A stretch of 64,000 bases of DNA from Absidia repens (GCA_002105175.1 MCGE01000010.1:1612001-1676000), one strand, 5' to 3'. Shown: positions 28,880 to 41,224, numbered from the stretch's first letter. Numbers and translations are program-made. The notes: generated from the letters alone by a model not told the origin.

Positions 28880-30773
28880 ATGACCTCTTCTACTAATACT
28901 TTATACGCTGACGCTTGCTTTATTGATAAGCACAAGCTAAGTATTGATCTTGACGAAAAGGATGTTTATTTTGCTGGGGATTGTATTACAGGTATAAAAA
29001 GTTTTTTCTCGTTTATTTCCTGCCATCATATATGAACTCATCCACTCCTTCTGCTATTGTTGATTGATTGAAAAGGTAGTATACGGATCCCCTATCATAC
29101 TGACTTTATTAGCAACTCTCGACTGGATATTCACTTGTCTTGTACATTCAAACCCTCTAATGGTGAAGGTGATGGCAAAACAAAACTATTCAAGGTCTTG
29201 ATCACACCATGTCTCGTCGTGAGTCCCAATACTGAACATGTTCCCTTTTCCATTCCTATACCCAATGATATACCATCGACACTAAAGGACAAGGTAAATG
29301 TAACTGGCTAATAGATATACTACATTAGATAATATCTGACCGATTTGATTTTGATTTATTTACCCTAATATAGACCCTACCAGGCACTACTACATACAAG
29401 CTCAAGGCTATTCATGAAGTCACAGACCTGCCTGTCTCTCTTTACCCCAAGGCGTCTATTGAAATTTGTATTCTGGCTCTCATTGCGACAAGCGATCCTT
29501 CCTACCAGTCACCTATATCGAATGAAAAGGAACTCAAAGCACTACCTAACAACGAAACGATCGGGAAAAGCAAAATGGCAGCAAAATGGGGTAGTAAAGC
29601 TGATTCATCCAACCCTGTGAATTGTCGATTATCTATACCCACATCATGCTTCTTGGAAGGTACTATTATATGAACCATGCCCTTTTTGTTATTATTATTA
29701 TTATTATTATATATATGCATTGACTTATATATATATATATATATATTATATTTGTAGGTCAAAACATTCCAATTTCAATACATGTCCAACACATTGCACC
29801 TGTCAAACAAATGCAAGGAATACAGCTTCAGCTCGAACGTATCACCAACATGACAACAGCGGAAACAAGGGAGCGGTCAGTGGAAACGCATGTGTTATCA
29901 GAAGTTATCCTACCGCTTATTTGTGATGTCGACGATTATTCTTCCACTGTCAATAGTCATCTTACCGTACCAGCACTTACACCGCCTACATTACAGACCA
30001 GTATCTCACCACTCCATATATGTTATCGAATTAAAGCAATCATCAATGTGGATATCAACAATTTATTAGACGACACAGCAGCGCCATCGAGGAAAAGGGA
30101 TATTGCCAAAGGCATGGTCAATTCATGGGGAAAGCGGATCGGTTGGACAGTAGATGGAACAACAACTGGCATTTTACCTGGCAGCATTGTGGAACTTGAA
30201 CTACCTATTACCATTGGTACCACCACCACCCCTTTCCCAGCAAAGGATACTTCTTCACCTCCAGCCACAGCAACAAAGCTATCATCATCTTCATCATTAT
30301 CTATACATTCTCTATCGGATGAGAGCCAGTCGTCATTATCTATATCTTTGCCATCTTGTCCACCAAAATTACCAGTACGTCCTGCATCTATATCCAATCA
30401 ATCATCAAGCTCACCCAATATACAGTCTGCTTCTACCCACCAGCAACAACTAACAGCCTCTCCCATTGGCGACAATAAATCTCATTGGACATCAACACCA
30501 GCCATTCCCAAAACATTAAGGTCGATCACTGATCCTTTCAGTCTGACCAATCATCATCTCAGCCATCTGACTTATGGTACTGCTGAGCAACAACCATCAG
30601 CCCCGGAGCTTGGCGAAATCGAAATCTGGATATCAAACATCAAACCTGGGGCTCCACAACAACAATACAATATCAACATCATCATCCTCATCACCATGGG
30701 CGGTCCAAGTCCACACCTCCTCAAGATCTGGAGAAGCACTCTTTGTATATGGCCAACTCATGATCAGTCCTAG
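28880..30773 (+). CDS. Arrestin-like (alpha-arrestin fold) protein
   Basis: Four exons: 28880-28991, 29076-29293, 29374-29659 and 29758-30773, giving 543 residues. The beta-rich N-terminal part reads LSIDLDEKDVYFAGDCITGS then IRIPYHTDFI, the typical arrestin N-lobe opening ('pushypsG.v.G'), followed by PCLVVSPNTEHVPFSIPIPND and TLPGTTTYKLKAIHEV. The C-lobe opens at CRLSIPTSCFLEGQNIPISI and QGIQLQLERITNM. The tail is Ser/Pro/Thr-rich. Alpha-arrestins are adaptors that recruit ubiquitin ligases to membrane proteins; no obvious PPxY motif was noticed in the tail, so ligase recruitment is uncertain. The 3' end is uncertain: another frame runs to 30813. It follows the RhoGEF on the same strand by 180 bases. 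Confidence 0.75.
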
Positions 30774-31134
30774 TCTGGTTTATTTTAATAGTAGCAGTAG
30801 AAGTAGCAGTTAGTTTAGTTTAGTTTAATTATATATTTACCCCTTCATTTGATGTATATATTATATACTATTTTACAATAAAATGAAACTTTACCTACCA
30901 CTTTATGTCAATGTGTCCAATCAAAAAAATCCGTATGATCCTTTTTAAAGGCCTAGTGTCGGAGCTGGTTTTATCCTGCGATATTTATCCCTTTGCCAAG
31001 ATTGGAAACAAACCGCTTTTTTTCCTTTTTTCTTTTTTTTTCTCTCGTCCCCTTTTCCCGTCCATAAACACACACATAAAAATATATAGATATATAGATA
31101 CATATATATATATATATATCTACAGAAGCAAATC
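30774..31134. other. Short intergenic/leader region
   Basis: Contains an AATAAA near 30879 for the arrestin-like gene, a CT-rich tract and a TATA-rich (ATATAT) stretch at about 31084-31120 just upstream of the next ATG. No gene is seen. Confidence 0.4.
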
Positions 31135-33150
31135 ATGTCAATACCAAACAGCACTGAACAACCGTCTTCCCATTTGCCTGAACAAACTGCTGTACGAATA
31201 GAAGAATATCAAGATACAGATCCTTCCACTAGCACCCAGGGTGACGAATCGCAGGCGTTATTATTACCACCATCACCATCAGAACCCGAAGAAGAAGATG
31301 CCAATGACCAAGAAACGTCCAACACAACCCCTTCCATGTCTCGGTCTTTTTCTGCAGAAAGCGTGGTCAGTACGCAATCGGCACCCCGCCTTATGAACTC
31401 TATGCACCTGCTCGAACCGTGGTTGGGCGGATGTACAACTGGTTAAGAAAAATACCACGGTTTGCTACCCATCAATCCATTTACCTACCTACGTTGCCTA
31501 TTCGCCGCCAGCGTCGACACAACAACAACAGCGGTCTTGCGTACAATCACCATCAGCAACCATCTTCGTCAGCAACAGAAACCGCTCGGCCACCTTTACC
31601 ACCCATGCGCACCGATTCCCTTTCTTCGTCCTCGATTGATTCGTTTGCATCATCGGCTTATCCAGCGACGTGGTGTACACCCTACTACCATCAACTATGT
31701 CGGTTGTTACCTTCTTGCCCGTCGTATGTCCTTCCGGCATGGTGTGGACGTTACCGTGCGTTTTTGATCTTCTTGTCCATCATGTTACTCCAGCTGTGTT
31801 GTTTTTTACTGTTTTGCAGTATTTTCTTTGCGCCGGCGACCCTCCCGGCACCGGTATTTCCCGACAAAGTGCTTCCCATGGGGGAGGCTGCTCGTTTGTT
31901 GACACTCAATATCTTTATGCGACCACCAGGGATCAAGAACAATTGGTCAGATTACAAGGACGATCGTTTGGATTATATCATTCACCATATCTTGCCCCAC
32001 TATGACATCATTGCGTTCCAGGAATCGTTTGGGTTTGCCACACGCCGCAAGGATGAATTGATCAAACAGGCCCGCCTGCGCTATGGCTTCAATCATCATG
32101 TCGAGTCGCCAAGAAAATATCCGTGGGATATCTCGGTGGATGGCGGCTTGCTGCTCTTGTCCAAATTCAAAATGGCTCAATCGGGCATCATTCAGTATCC
32201 AAGAGGAACCCATAGTGATTGGTAAGAAAAAAAAAAAAAAAAAAACAGAGAGAAGGAGAGATAGACAGGTTCGTGTAGAATGGCGATGTACTGAATCCCC
32301 TTCTTATTTTTTTTCTTTCTTGCATAGGTTATCTCGTAAAGGTGCACTTTATGCCATGATCGAACTCAACCCAAACCGACGATTCCATATGTACACCACA
32401 CACACGCAAGCCTCTTATGATTTGAACAATGTGATCAACCTTGGCGACACGTATATTCGATTAGGTCAATTTGCGCAACTTCATGAATTTGTAGACGCTA
32501 CGGCCAATACTGGAGGTAGTAGTAGTAGTAATAGTGAAGAGCCCGTGGCACCGATTATGATTCTGGGCGATTTGAATGTGGATGCGGCGGTGCATCCGAC
32601 AGGCGTTCCCGTCACGACGCCCTCGGTGGATAGCTCGATCCATTACAAGATGATGACGGATGTATTGAAAGGCATTGGCGCGGACCCCAAGGATCTGGGC
32701 TTGACGGATACGCCGAAACAACAACGACTTTTTGCGCATCCATGGGTATTGCATGATCTGGAAGATGTGGTGTACAAACAATACGGCTATCATCCGGTGA
32801 CGTTTGGTGATGTGGATGTCCAACAGGACAAGACGGTGGTGCCCGGTGAAGTGGTGCTGACAGATCATGATCAATTGATGACAGTGCAAAGTATTGATCG
32901 TATTTATTGGGCTCCAAGGAACTCCTCGACGGTGTCAATCCGAGCACCGCACGTCGAACCCTTCAAGGTCAAGGAAAACACCCGTCTGTCTGATCAGGAA
33001 CGCGAACGACTGTTATTCACTCAAATCTCAGGTAAGAAATAATAATAATAATAATAGAAATAAAAAAGATGTATCTAAACAACTCACATTCTTATTTTAT
33101 CTATTTTTATAGATCATTATGGCATTAGTTGTAGTATTCATATAGATTAG
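31135..33150 (+). CDS. Neutral-sphingomyelinase-like Mg-dependent phosphodiesterase
   Basis: Catalytic exons are secure: ...-32221, 32328-33031 and 33113-33150. A membrane segment (FLIFLSIMLLQLCCFLLF) precedes the endonuclease/exonuclease/phosphatase fold. Motifs in order: RLLTLNIFMRP (metal Asn), DIIAFQESFG (metal Glu), THTQASYDLNN, MILGDLNVDA and the final ISDHYGIS (catalytic Asp-His). The spacing matches neutral sphingomyelinase/Isc1-type enzymes that hydrolyse sphingolipids to ceramide at membranes. The 5' part is unresolved: ATG 31135 opens a Ser/Glu-rich frame to 31446, but the catalytic frame is different, so an intron must lie between about 31250 and 31575. No convincing donor is present; candidates are an acceptor TTCTGCAG at 31357, or donor 31442 with acceptor 31572. 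Substrate is inferred. Confidence 0.82.
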
Positions 33151-33682
33151 TTTAGTTTTTTTTAGTTTTTTTTAGTTTTTAGTGTTTTGGTTATTTGGTT
33201 TGACTGTATATGTAATAAAAAAAAAAATTCCCCACTATCACTTTTTTTATCTTTCTGTCTTTATGATAGAGATATGCCTTTTTTTTTTTTTTTAGGAAGT
33301 TAGCTGCCAAAGGCATATGACCAATATGTATATGTATATATGTATGATATGGAACATGAGTGCGTGTGCAGCTCGAACAGATGTTGGATGAACTTTGTAA
33401 CTAACATTATGGGACACTTTACTCCTTTCAGTACATTTAATAAGGTTTGGCGGAGAAAATCATAGGGCATATTCTCTTTCCCGTCGCAAAAAAAAAAAAT
33501 CCTCCTTATTCCCCGGTTGTGAAGTATTATTTTTTTGATATAAACCCCGCCATTCAATTTGATGCCGCTTTAGCTTGCTTGGCAGTATATAAACAATCAG
33601 CTTTCCACTCCCCACTTCTTCTTTTTTTTTTTCCTGTTATTATTTTATCACTCGCCATTAACTTTTTTTTTTAATAACTGCC
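33151..33682. other. Intergenic
   Basis: Three TTTTAGTT-type repeats follow the phosphodiesterase stop, then AT-rich DNA. A CCCCGCC element (33545-33551) and a TATATAAA (33585-33592) lie within 140 bases of the next start codon. Confidence 0.45.
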
Positions 33683-35116
33683 ATGACCACTGATACTCAA
33701 CAACAACAGCAACAACAAGAACTCACCATCACCCGGTACGAAGTATGTGATATCCGGTTTCCTACAAGCAAACACCTGGATGGGTCTGATGCCATGAACA
33801 AAGATCCCGATTACTCAGCGGCCTATGTTATTTTTTATACCAATGATACCCGTCTGGAGGGCCATGGGATGACATTTACGTGTGGTCGGGGAACGGAGGT
33901 GTGTTGTAGTGCGATTGAAGCGTTGGCTGGGAAATTTGTCGGCCGCACGCTTTCATCGCTGACGGTGGATATGCGACAAACACATCAGATTTGTACGGGC
34001 GATTCTCAATTACGCTGGATTGGGCCTGAAAAGGGAGCCATCCACTTGGCCACGGCGGCGGTGATCAATGCTATTTGGGATCTCTGGGCCAAACACGAAA
34101 AGAAACCATTGTGGAAACTGATTGTCGATATGACCCCTGAACAATTTGTCCAATGTATTGATTTCAAGTATATCACGGATGCCCTCACGCCTCAAGAAGC
34201 CCTGGACATGCTCAAAGCCAATCATCCCACCAAGGCTCAGCGGGAACAAGAAATGCGGAACAATGGGTACCCTGCTTATACAACGTCGGCTGGATGGCTA
34301 GGTAAGTAACCCACAAAAAAAAAACAGGAGGGGGGAGTGGCGATATGGTGTGGTGATAGACAACCGCATTACTCATATTTTTTTTTGGCGTGATAAACAG
34401 GTTATAGTGATGACAAAGTCCGTCGGTTGTGTCGGGAAGCCAAGGAACAAGGATTCACGTACTTTAAACAAAAGGTGGGCGGGGACAAGGCATCGGATAT
34501 CCGTCGAGCGGCACTGATTCGTGAAGAAATTGGGTCGGATGGTGTATTGATGATGGATGCGAATCAGATTTGGGATGTACAAGAAGCCATTGACTGGATG
34601 CAGGATCTTCTCCCTTTCAACCCCTTGTTTATTGAAGAGCCTACGTCGCCTGATGATGTGCTAGGTCATGCTGCGATTCGCAAGGCGCTGTATCCGAAAA
34701 CAAAAGTGGCGACGGGTGAACATATCCAAAACCGGATCATCTTCAAGCAACTCTTCCAAGCACAAGCCATCGATTACTGTCAAATTGATTCGTGTCGTGT
34801 GGCGGGTGTCAATGAAATCCTGGCGATTCTTTTGATGGCCAAGAAATTCAATATTCCTGTGGTGCCTCATGCCGGTGGGGTGGGTCTTTGTGAATACGTC
34901 CAACATCTGTCCCTGGTAGATTATATCTGTGTGTCTGCCACCATCGAAGACAGAGTCTTGGAATATGTCGATCATCTCCATGAACACTTTTTGGACCCTG
35001 TGGTGATCAAAAATGGCTGCTACGTGGCTCCTTTGGCTCCTGGTTACAGTATCACTATGAAACGCCAATCGATTGATGACTATTCCTTCCCCAAAGGTCG
35101 CGTGCATAACGAATGA
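33683..35116 (+). CDS. L-fuconate dehydratase-like enolase-superfamily enzyme
   Basis: Two exons, 33683-34301 and 34401-35116, 444 residues. After a short Gln tract the N-terminal capping domain begins ITRYEVCDIRFPTSKHLDGS and includes GHGMTFTCGRGTEV. The barrel domain shows the KxK base motif (TYFKQKVGGD), metal ligands in VLMMDANQIWD, FIEEPTSPDD and KVATGEHIQNR, and the His of VVPHAGGVGLCEYVQH, which is the mandelate-racemase-subgroup layout of L-fuconate dehydratase/ENOSF1. The reaction is expected to be dehydration of a sugar acid such as L-fuconate to a 2-keto-3-deoxy acid in the cytosol. Length matches the family (about 440). The exact sugar acid cannot be decided from sequence. The gene has a fungal-type intron. 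Confidence 0.92.
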
Positions 35117-35775
35117 TTGGATGAATGGATGGATTCTGACTTGGCTTGGTGATATTCTAGGGACAGTAGAATTTAGTTATTTTTTTCATTTTTATTTTCT
35201 GTAGTATTAGTTAGCACTGGTTTTTATTATGTAAATTTGTGGAAAATAAAATAAAACATCGATTTTTTGCATTCTAATGAATACTGTTGCATGTCTTGTA
35301 GATGATATATGAATATTAAAAAAAACACAGTGGTATGTGACTTTGTGGGGATACGTAGATTAGATATGTGTCATTATGTCCAGTTCAGAAAAGTATTAGC
35401 ATGCATTAATAATATCCTGATATCGCTTCACTGTCACTTCTATCCATTGTCCTTTTGAATACAGAAAAAAAAAAAAAAAAAGATTCGACGATACATTTGC
35501 ATACAATTTACTAGTCAAAAACAAACATTGAAAAAAAATGAAGTATCTATTTATTGGTCAAAGTAAATATAAAAAAAAATCAACTAAAAACTACATATAA
35601 TATGATAGGAAAGATGTGGGATGGGTTGCTAATAACTAGATATAATGTGAATATGTAAATAGGTTTCGGTAGGAGGCGGTCAAAGAAGAGCGTGTGTACA
35701 AAGAGAAAGTGTCAAAAATAACGAAGAGAGGGAGGTGTTGTGGAGGTTGGGAATAGTGGGACCATTTCTTATTAC
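35117..35775. other. Convergent intergenic region
   Basis: 3' flanks of the dehydratase gene (AATAAAATAAAA near 35248) and of the convergent small gene. AT-rich with an A run at 35466-35481; no gene is seen. Confidence 0.45.
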
Positions 35776-36035
35776 TTATTTCAGTTCCTTGTATCGAGCA
35801 ACATCACTTTCCGCGGTGAATTGCCATCGCCAAACTGGCTTTGATTCAGGAGTGTCACGATGCACCTTTTTGCAAAGGACGCCACTTCCTTCCATTGATG
35901 ACAAATACGGTTCTTCAGGTGAGACTTCGATACGAGTTGTTTTTCAAAAGTACCGATATGTGTGGCCAAGGTGTTAGTCGTCATAGGTCCATTTTTGGCA
36001 ATCAAGTGCTTGATGATAGTTCCTGCAGTTGGCAT
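35776..36035 (-). CDS. Small conserved-looking protein, possible mitochondrial ribosomal type; frame conflict
   Basis: From ATG 36035 the frame reads a winged-helix-like N-terminus (TIIKHLIAKNGPMTTNTLAT, then LVSKSHLKNRI). Unaltered, it ends at TGA 35781 (84 residues), but after about residue 57 that frame looks non-coding. The neighbouring frame carries a more protein-like end (KVHRDTPESKPVWRWQF ... ARYKELK) ending at TAA 35776. The two join exactly if one base were added in the five-base T run at 35867-35871 (A run on the coding strand). No intron fits. So this is either a homopolymer sequencing error or a real frameshift. The pattern recalls small fungal mitochondrial ribosomal proteins, but I cannot name it. 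It is divergent from TRAP1 with only about 190 bases between the starts. Confidence 0.55.
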
Positions 36036-36227
36036 ATTTCGTGTGTAAAGTAATGGAAAGAAAAAAAAACAGGGAAGAAAAAGGGAAGATAATTTGAAAA
36101 GCCACAGGCCAGCCCCGGAGGCAAAGAAGTGTTTTGAAATCCCGCCGTCGAACTCAAGAATAATCATCGCTTGTCCTTTTCCTTTTTTTTTTTTTTTTTT
36201 TTTGACGTTTTTTAATAATTCCCCAGT
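36036..36227. promoter_or_regulatory. Compact bidirectional promoter (small gene / TRAP1)
   Basis: 192 bases separate two divergent ATGs. It contains TTTTGAAATCCCGCCGTCG (about 36132-36150), the clearest copy of the CCCGCC motif that recurs in this window, and a long T run (36183-36203) before the TRAP1 start. Sharing of one regulatory region by two probable mitochondrial genes is inferred. Confidence 0.5.
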
Positions 36228-39096
36228 ATGTTGAAACACGTAGCTCGCTCATCACTTCCTCACTTGAATGTGGCACTCAGACGCCAGTCGAAACGTCATT
36301 TGAAAAACTGGCATCAAACTTTAGTAAGTATTGTCATATCAAACCCTCCCCTCCCTCCCTCCCGGCCGCACAATAATGAAGGAACGAAACTCTTAACGCT
36401 TTTATTTAAATGCCTTTATCTTTTACAGAAAACGCCTTCAATGCAACGCATTGCCTTGTCCGGTAGTTTCAATGCTCAAAATATATGTGGCAGCAAATGG
36501 CCAGCTACTCTACTGAATCACAAGCGTCGACTGTAAGAAAACGAAGAACGGAAACGGCCAACTTGCTGCGAACTCTGCTGACACTTTTACTTTTTGTTTT
36601 TTAAATTTAGGAATCAGGGGATGAAGAAGTGGTTACTGGAAAAGAAGAAGTGCATGAATTCAAGACTGAAACCAAACGTTTATTGAACATTGTGGCCAAC
36701 TCTCTCTACTCTGAAAAAGAAGTAAGTTGAACAACAAAAGTTGCGTGAGTGAAGTGACAGTACTAAAATGGAATGCCCTTTGTCTATTTTACCCCTCCTC
36801 TTTCCTTCCTGCCTATTTTCAAATTGAAAAAAGATCTTTGTTCGGTAAGAAAATAAATAACAATGTGTATCTATATGGACGTAGATAATACCTTTACTTA
36901 CGTTTGCGCATCTATTTATCTTGGTTATTTGTTCGTAGGGAATTGATTTCTAATGCGGCGGATGCGCTTGAAAAGTTGCGCCACACTCAGTCAATGGAAA
37001 GCATGGATTCTGATAAACCTTTGGAGATTCGGATTTCGCTTGATCAAGATAAACGCCAATTTGTGATTCAAGATCATGGTATTGGTATGACTTTGGATGA
37101 ATTGAATGAAAACTTGGGAACAATTGCTCGCTCTGGCTCAAAGAGCTTTTTGGAAAAGTTGGAAAAGGATGGCGGTTCTGGCTCGCGTGAAAATATCATT
37201 GGTCAATTTGGTGTTGGTTTTTACTCTACAGTAAGGCATGACAATGAGCTTCTTATGAAAAGCAAATGATACTCACTTTTTACTCCCCCCCCTTATTTTC
37301 ATTTGATATAGTTTATGGTGGGTGATCGCATCAAGGTTTACACTCGCTCTGCCAAGCCTGGATCTAAAGGTTATTGCTGGACAACAGATGGTCAAGGATC
37401 ATATACCGTGGCCGAAGCTGACAATGTGGCTGTAGGAACAAAAATCGTCATTGAACTTCGTGAAGATTGCAAATCATATGCTTCTCAATTGGAAATTGAT
37501 TCCATCATCAAGAAATACTCAAAGTAAGCTCTCATCATCCTTTCCGCACTGTTCTCTTTTTTTTTTTTTTTGATTAACATAATTTTTATTTTTTATTTTA
37601 TCAGCTTTGTCGGTTTCCCTATCTATTTGAATGGCGAAGAAGTCAACACAGTCGAACCTCTTTGGACCAAAAACAAAAGCGATGTGACTGAAGAACAACA
37701 CAAGAACTTTTATCGGTTTATCGCCAATGCCTGGGACGATCCTCAATACACGATGCATTACAAAACCGATGCTCCCTTGTCCATTGCCTCGGTGTTATAT
37801 ATTCCTGAACGACACATGGAAATGCTTGGCGAACGTCAAGAACCTGGTGTATCACTCTACTCCCGCAAGGTGCTCATTCAAGCCAAGTCTAAGGGTCTTC
37901 TTCCTGACTACCTTCGATTCATCAAGGGTGTTGTGGATTCGGAAGATATTCCTCTCAACGTATCTCGTGAACTGTTACAAGACAACATCTTATCTCGACT
38001 CCGTATGGTGATGACGTCTCGTGTTTTGAAATGGTTGGATGGTGAAGCCAAGAAGGATGCCAAAAAGTACAACGAATTCTTTATGGACTTTGGACAATTC
38101 ATCAAGGAAGGTGCCTGTACGGACGCCATGAACAAGCGCGATATTGCCAAGTTACTGCGATTTGAAAGCTCTGCCACGGCTTCGGGCGCTTTGACGAGTT
38201 TGGAAGACTACAATGGCCGCAAGTTGGAAAAACAAGAAGCCATCTATTACCTGTTGACCCCCAAGCGTCGCTATGCCGAAGAATCTCCTTATACTGAAAT
38301 GTTCAAGAAGAAAGGCGTGGAATTACTTTATCTCTATGACACTGTCGACGAATTTGTGGTCAACCATCTCAGCGAATTCCAAGGTATCAAGCTAGTGGCT
38401 GCCGATTCCCCTGAAGCTGCTGCGGATCCCTTATTGCAACAAGAACGTCCCTCTTCCGCCGACGTGGCTGGTGGTGGCCCACTCTTGAACGAAGACGATG
38501 CCAAAAAGTTGGCGAAATGGATGGAAACCACGCTGGGTACTGCTTCTGTCAAGCAAGTTGATATCTCTCGTCGTCTTGATAAATTCCCTGCTATTGGTAA
38601 GAAAAAGAGAAAAAAAAAATTACCTCCCTGACTACCAATGATCATCATGGTGAAATTTAACACTTTGGGTCTTTTTTTTTTTTTTGCTAGTTTTGGAACA
38701 TGAAAGTCCTGCGATGCGCAAGATGATGCAAATGATGCAAGGTTCGGCCAAATTAGAAGAAGCCCCTCCCTCCCCTGCTCGTCTCGAAATCAATCCTGAC
38801 CATGCTGTCATGCGTGGCCTTTATCAAATCCGCGAATCCAATCCTGACTTGGCCAAGATGGTTGCTGAACAGGTAAACCCCCCTCCTCCTTCCCTAGCGC
38901 AGTATATATGACCTGTTTTGCTGATCTTCATTTTTTTTTTTCGAAAAACAATTATTAGGTTTACGACAACGCATTGTGTGCTGCTGGTGTGTTGGATGAT
39001 CCTCGGTCGATGATTTCTCGATTGAACAATTTGTTGGAAATCAGTGTCAACAAATCTATTGAACAGGACAAAAAGGTGACAGAAACTACTGCCTGA
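36228..39096 (+). CDS. TRAP1: Mitochondrial Hsp90 chaperone TRAP1
   Basis: Nine exons: 36228-36323, 36467-36532, 36611-36721, 36834-36844, 36939-37230, 37312-37523, 37605-38596, 38691-38872 and 38959-39096, giving 699 residues, close to animal TRAP1. The N-terminus ([20 protein letters not shown]) is a basic mitochondrial presequence. The GHKL ATPase motifs are [32 protein letters not shown] and [10 protein letters not shown]. The middle domain has [11 protein letters not shown] and [20 protein letters not shown], with the conserved Arg in NVSRELLQ. The short E-K-E to RELIS junction needs the 11-nt exon 36834-36844 (IFVR). The second exon uses acceptor GGTAG at 36466; the nearer acceptor at 36428 reads into a stop. 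There is no C-terminal MEEVD, as expected for TRAP1. It acts in the mitochondrial matrix. Confidence 0.96.
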
Positions 39097-39717
39097 AAAT
39101 CAGACTTGAGGTAGCTTCCCGCCCTTTTTCCTTGGCGAATTAGTTTAGATTTATAGAATATATGGTTGACAGTTTTTATTATTATTATTTTGATGATTTT
39201 CTCTTTTTAAATTTATATGTATTTATTTTATAATTACTAGCTTAGTCTAATAATGCAAAATGAAAATGAAAATAAAAATGATGTCTATTGCGGTATCATA
39301 TTCACAAATACAACTTACTGGTCTTATTATTGATTCGATGCTATTGGGATGACGGGGATAGATCTTTTTATTAAGGGCTTTAATTCTTTTAAAGCATTGT
39401 AATAGCGAATGGAAATCATGGTGCTTCAAAGCATGAGAGGACGCCTCGGATCTGACTTGATATTTTTTTTTTCATTGTTAAACTTTTGACACATAACTAT
39501 TTCATTTGCTACGCACTTCAAAAAGCAAGACAAACTCCATTTGTTGCACACATGTGGTGTAACAATTTTTTTCTTCTTATTTATTTTTCCTTTTTCGAGG
39601 GTTACAGAAAAAAAGAAATAAACAACTATATATACCATACTAACATTTTGGATGAGAATGCTTTTTTTTTTCTTTATACCTTGACGGAAACCTCCCCTTG
39701 TTCCCAATTACAACAAC
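39097..39717. other. Intergenic before the tandem array
   Basis: TRAP1 3' flank, AT-rich. A TATATA stretch near 39626 and T runs precede the first array gene. No gene is seen. Confidence 0.4.
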
Positions 39718-40482
39718 ATGCCTTCTTCCAGTCCTCATATCTATTTTTGCCCTCCAAGGTAATAACAGGAAAAGTTCAAATCATAATTTTCATAATGATC
39801 GCAAGAAAAAACAATAAATGTATATATCAATATTAAAGGTTAGGGATGCTGTTGATGACCTTATTCTGGGCTTTCCGAGCACTTGCAGACTTGTATGTGG
39901 CAGGATTTTCTTTTCATTATACCAGGGGCATTGGCTGGAGACAATTTAACATCCAGTTGAAAAATTGCTCCCTTTTAAAGAATCCCATCAACTCATTCGA
40001 TGATGCTATTTATCTTGCTATGTTCTGCCTTTACTTATTCATGTCTTACTCAATCTGGAAGGTGTGTACCATATACTGATTGTAGCTACAAACCTGGTGT
40101 TACTGGGGCCGCGTTCTAACGTTGTTGTTTTTTTTTTTTTAATTGTACTTCTTTGTAGCAAAAATTTATATACATTGATATCACGCTTTACATCATGATG
40201 GCTATCATTATTTACAAAGGTTGGTTTGCTGTATATCTGCTTGTTCAAATTCTTCATCATGTCATATGTGGTTGGGTGCGTTCTGGCATTTTTTCAAGTC
40301 TTGTTTTGGAGTTCATTTTCAGTGCTCCTTCTATCATCAACCGGGTAATGGACACCTAATAAGTACAAAAGTCCGTATATCAAACCGAACTCACTATACT
40401 AATACCTATTTTTTTTTTTTTTTCGCTATTGAAGATTTACTTTGTGTGGAAGGTTAAATCATATCTTAGTTCCCTAGAGTAG
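39718..40482 (+). CDS. Four-TM array protein 1 (divergent member)
   Basis: Exons 39718-39758, 39839-40061, 40159-40344 and 40435-40482 (165 residues). It shows the array architecture: N-terminus MPSSSPHIYFCPPR with the last Arg codon split by the first intron, then LGMLLMTLFWAFRALADLYV (TM1), YLAMFCLYLFMSYSIWK (TM2, ending at the second intron), two further hydrophobic segments (ITLYIMMAIIIYKGWFAVYL and IFSSLVLEFIFSAPS), and a short tail starting IYFVWKVKSYL. It has a single Cys before the Pro-Arg rather than a cluster, and lacks the acidic loop and long tail of the others, so it is the most divergent and shortest member. Same strand and intron phases (2, 0, 0) as the following eight genes. 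Function unknown. Confidence 0.72.
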
Positions 40483-40836
40483 CGTTTTTATCACATTTAA
40501 AAAAAATCATACTTAAAAATAAAAATCAACTCCGCCTACTTACTTTTTCATAGTATCATTAGAAATATATTGTTTAGTGTTCATAGCTCTTGACAAATCG
40601 AACACACATCTTTACAAGTTGAAACAAAAAAAAAAAAAAAAAAGCATAAAAATAGGACTGACCTTGTATAACACAAGTATCGTTCTGATTTGAACTTGCT
40701 GTTGCACAATGCGTTCTTATTTTGCCACTGCGGTTAATATTAACATGAGCTAGTTTCTTTTTCGTATATAAGAACCCTTTCTCACCATTCCGATTTTTTT
40801 TTTTTCATTTTGACTCATATATCATCCTCACTCAAT
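40483..40836 (+). promoter_or_regulatory. Upstream region of array gene 2
   Basis: Holds the 3' flank of array gene 1 and a TATATAAG box at 40765-40772, 65-72 bases before the start of array gene 2, followed by a T run. Nothing else is seen. Confidence 0.5.
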
Positions 40837-41186
40837 ATGGGATCAAGACCGCTTATCTACTGCTGTGTGCCTCGGTAGGCAAAAGAATACGATGAAAGGG
40901 GGGGGGAATGGCGTTGTTGTTGTTTTTCTGAGTTACTAATGAATTATAAAATTATGTGTAGAGCAGGAATGATGACTCTGACCTTCTGGTATGGCTTAAC
41001 CCATTGGTTTGGTCTTTTCATCATTGCCATTTTACTATCGCTTTCTGAAGAACAATTTCTTTGGGTGAAGAAAATCGTGGACCCTGACGATCAACTGGGC
41101 GAGGACACTCTCCTTGATTATCTTGATTGTTTGGCCTGTTTTGTCATTGGCTATGCATATTTTTATATGTGTTATTTGGCTTACAA

Positions 41187-41224
<38 letters not shown>

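Noticed and set aside
33683..35116. Recent bacterial transfer of the L-fuconate dehydratase-like gene
   Set aside because: The gene has a phase-consistent fungal-type intron and the family also occurs in eukaryotes; nothing in base composition marks it as foreign.
36324..36428. Nearer acceptor for TRAP1 intron 1 (ACAG at 36427-36428)
   Set aside because: It leads to an exon that cannot be joined in frame to the conserved exon 3; acceptor GGTAG at 36465-36466 keeps phase.
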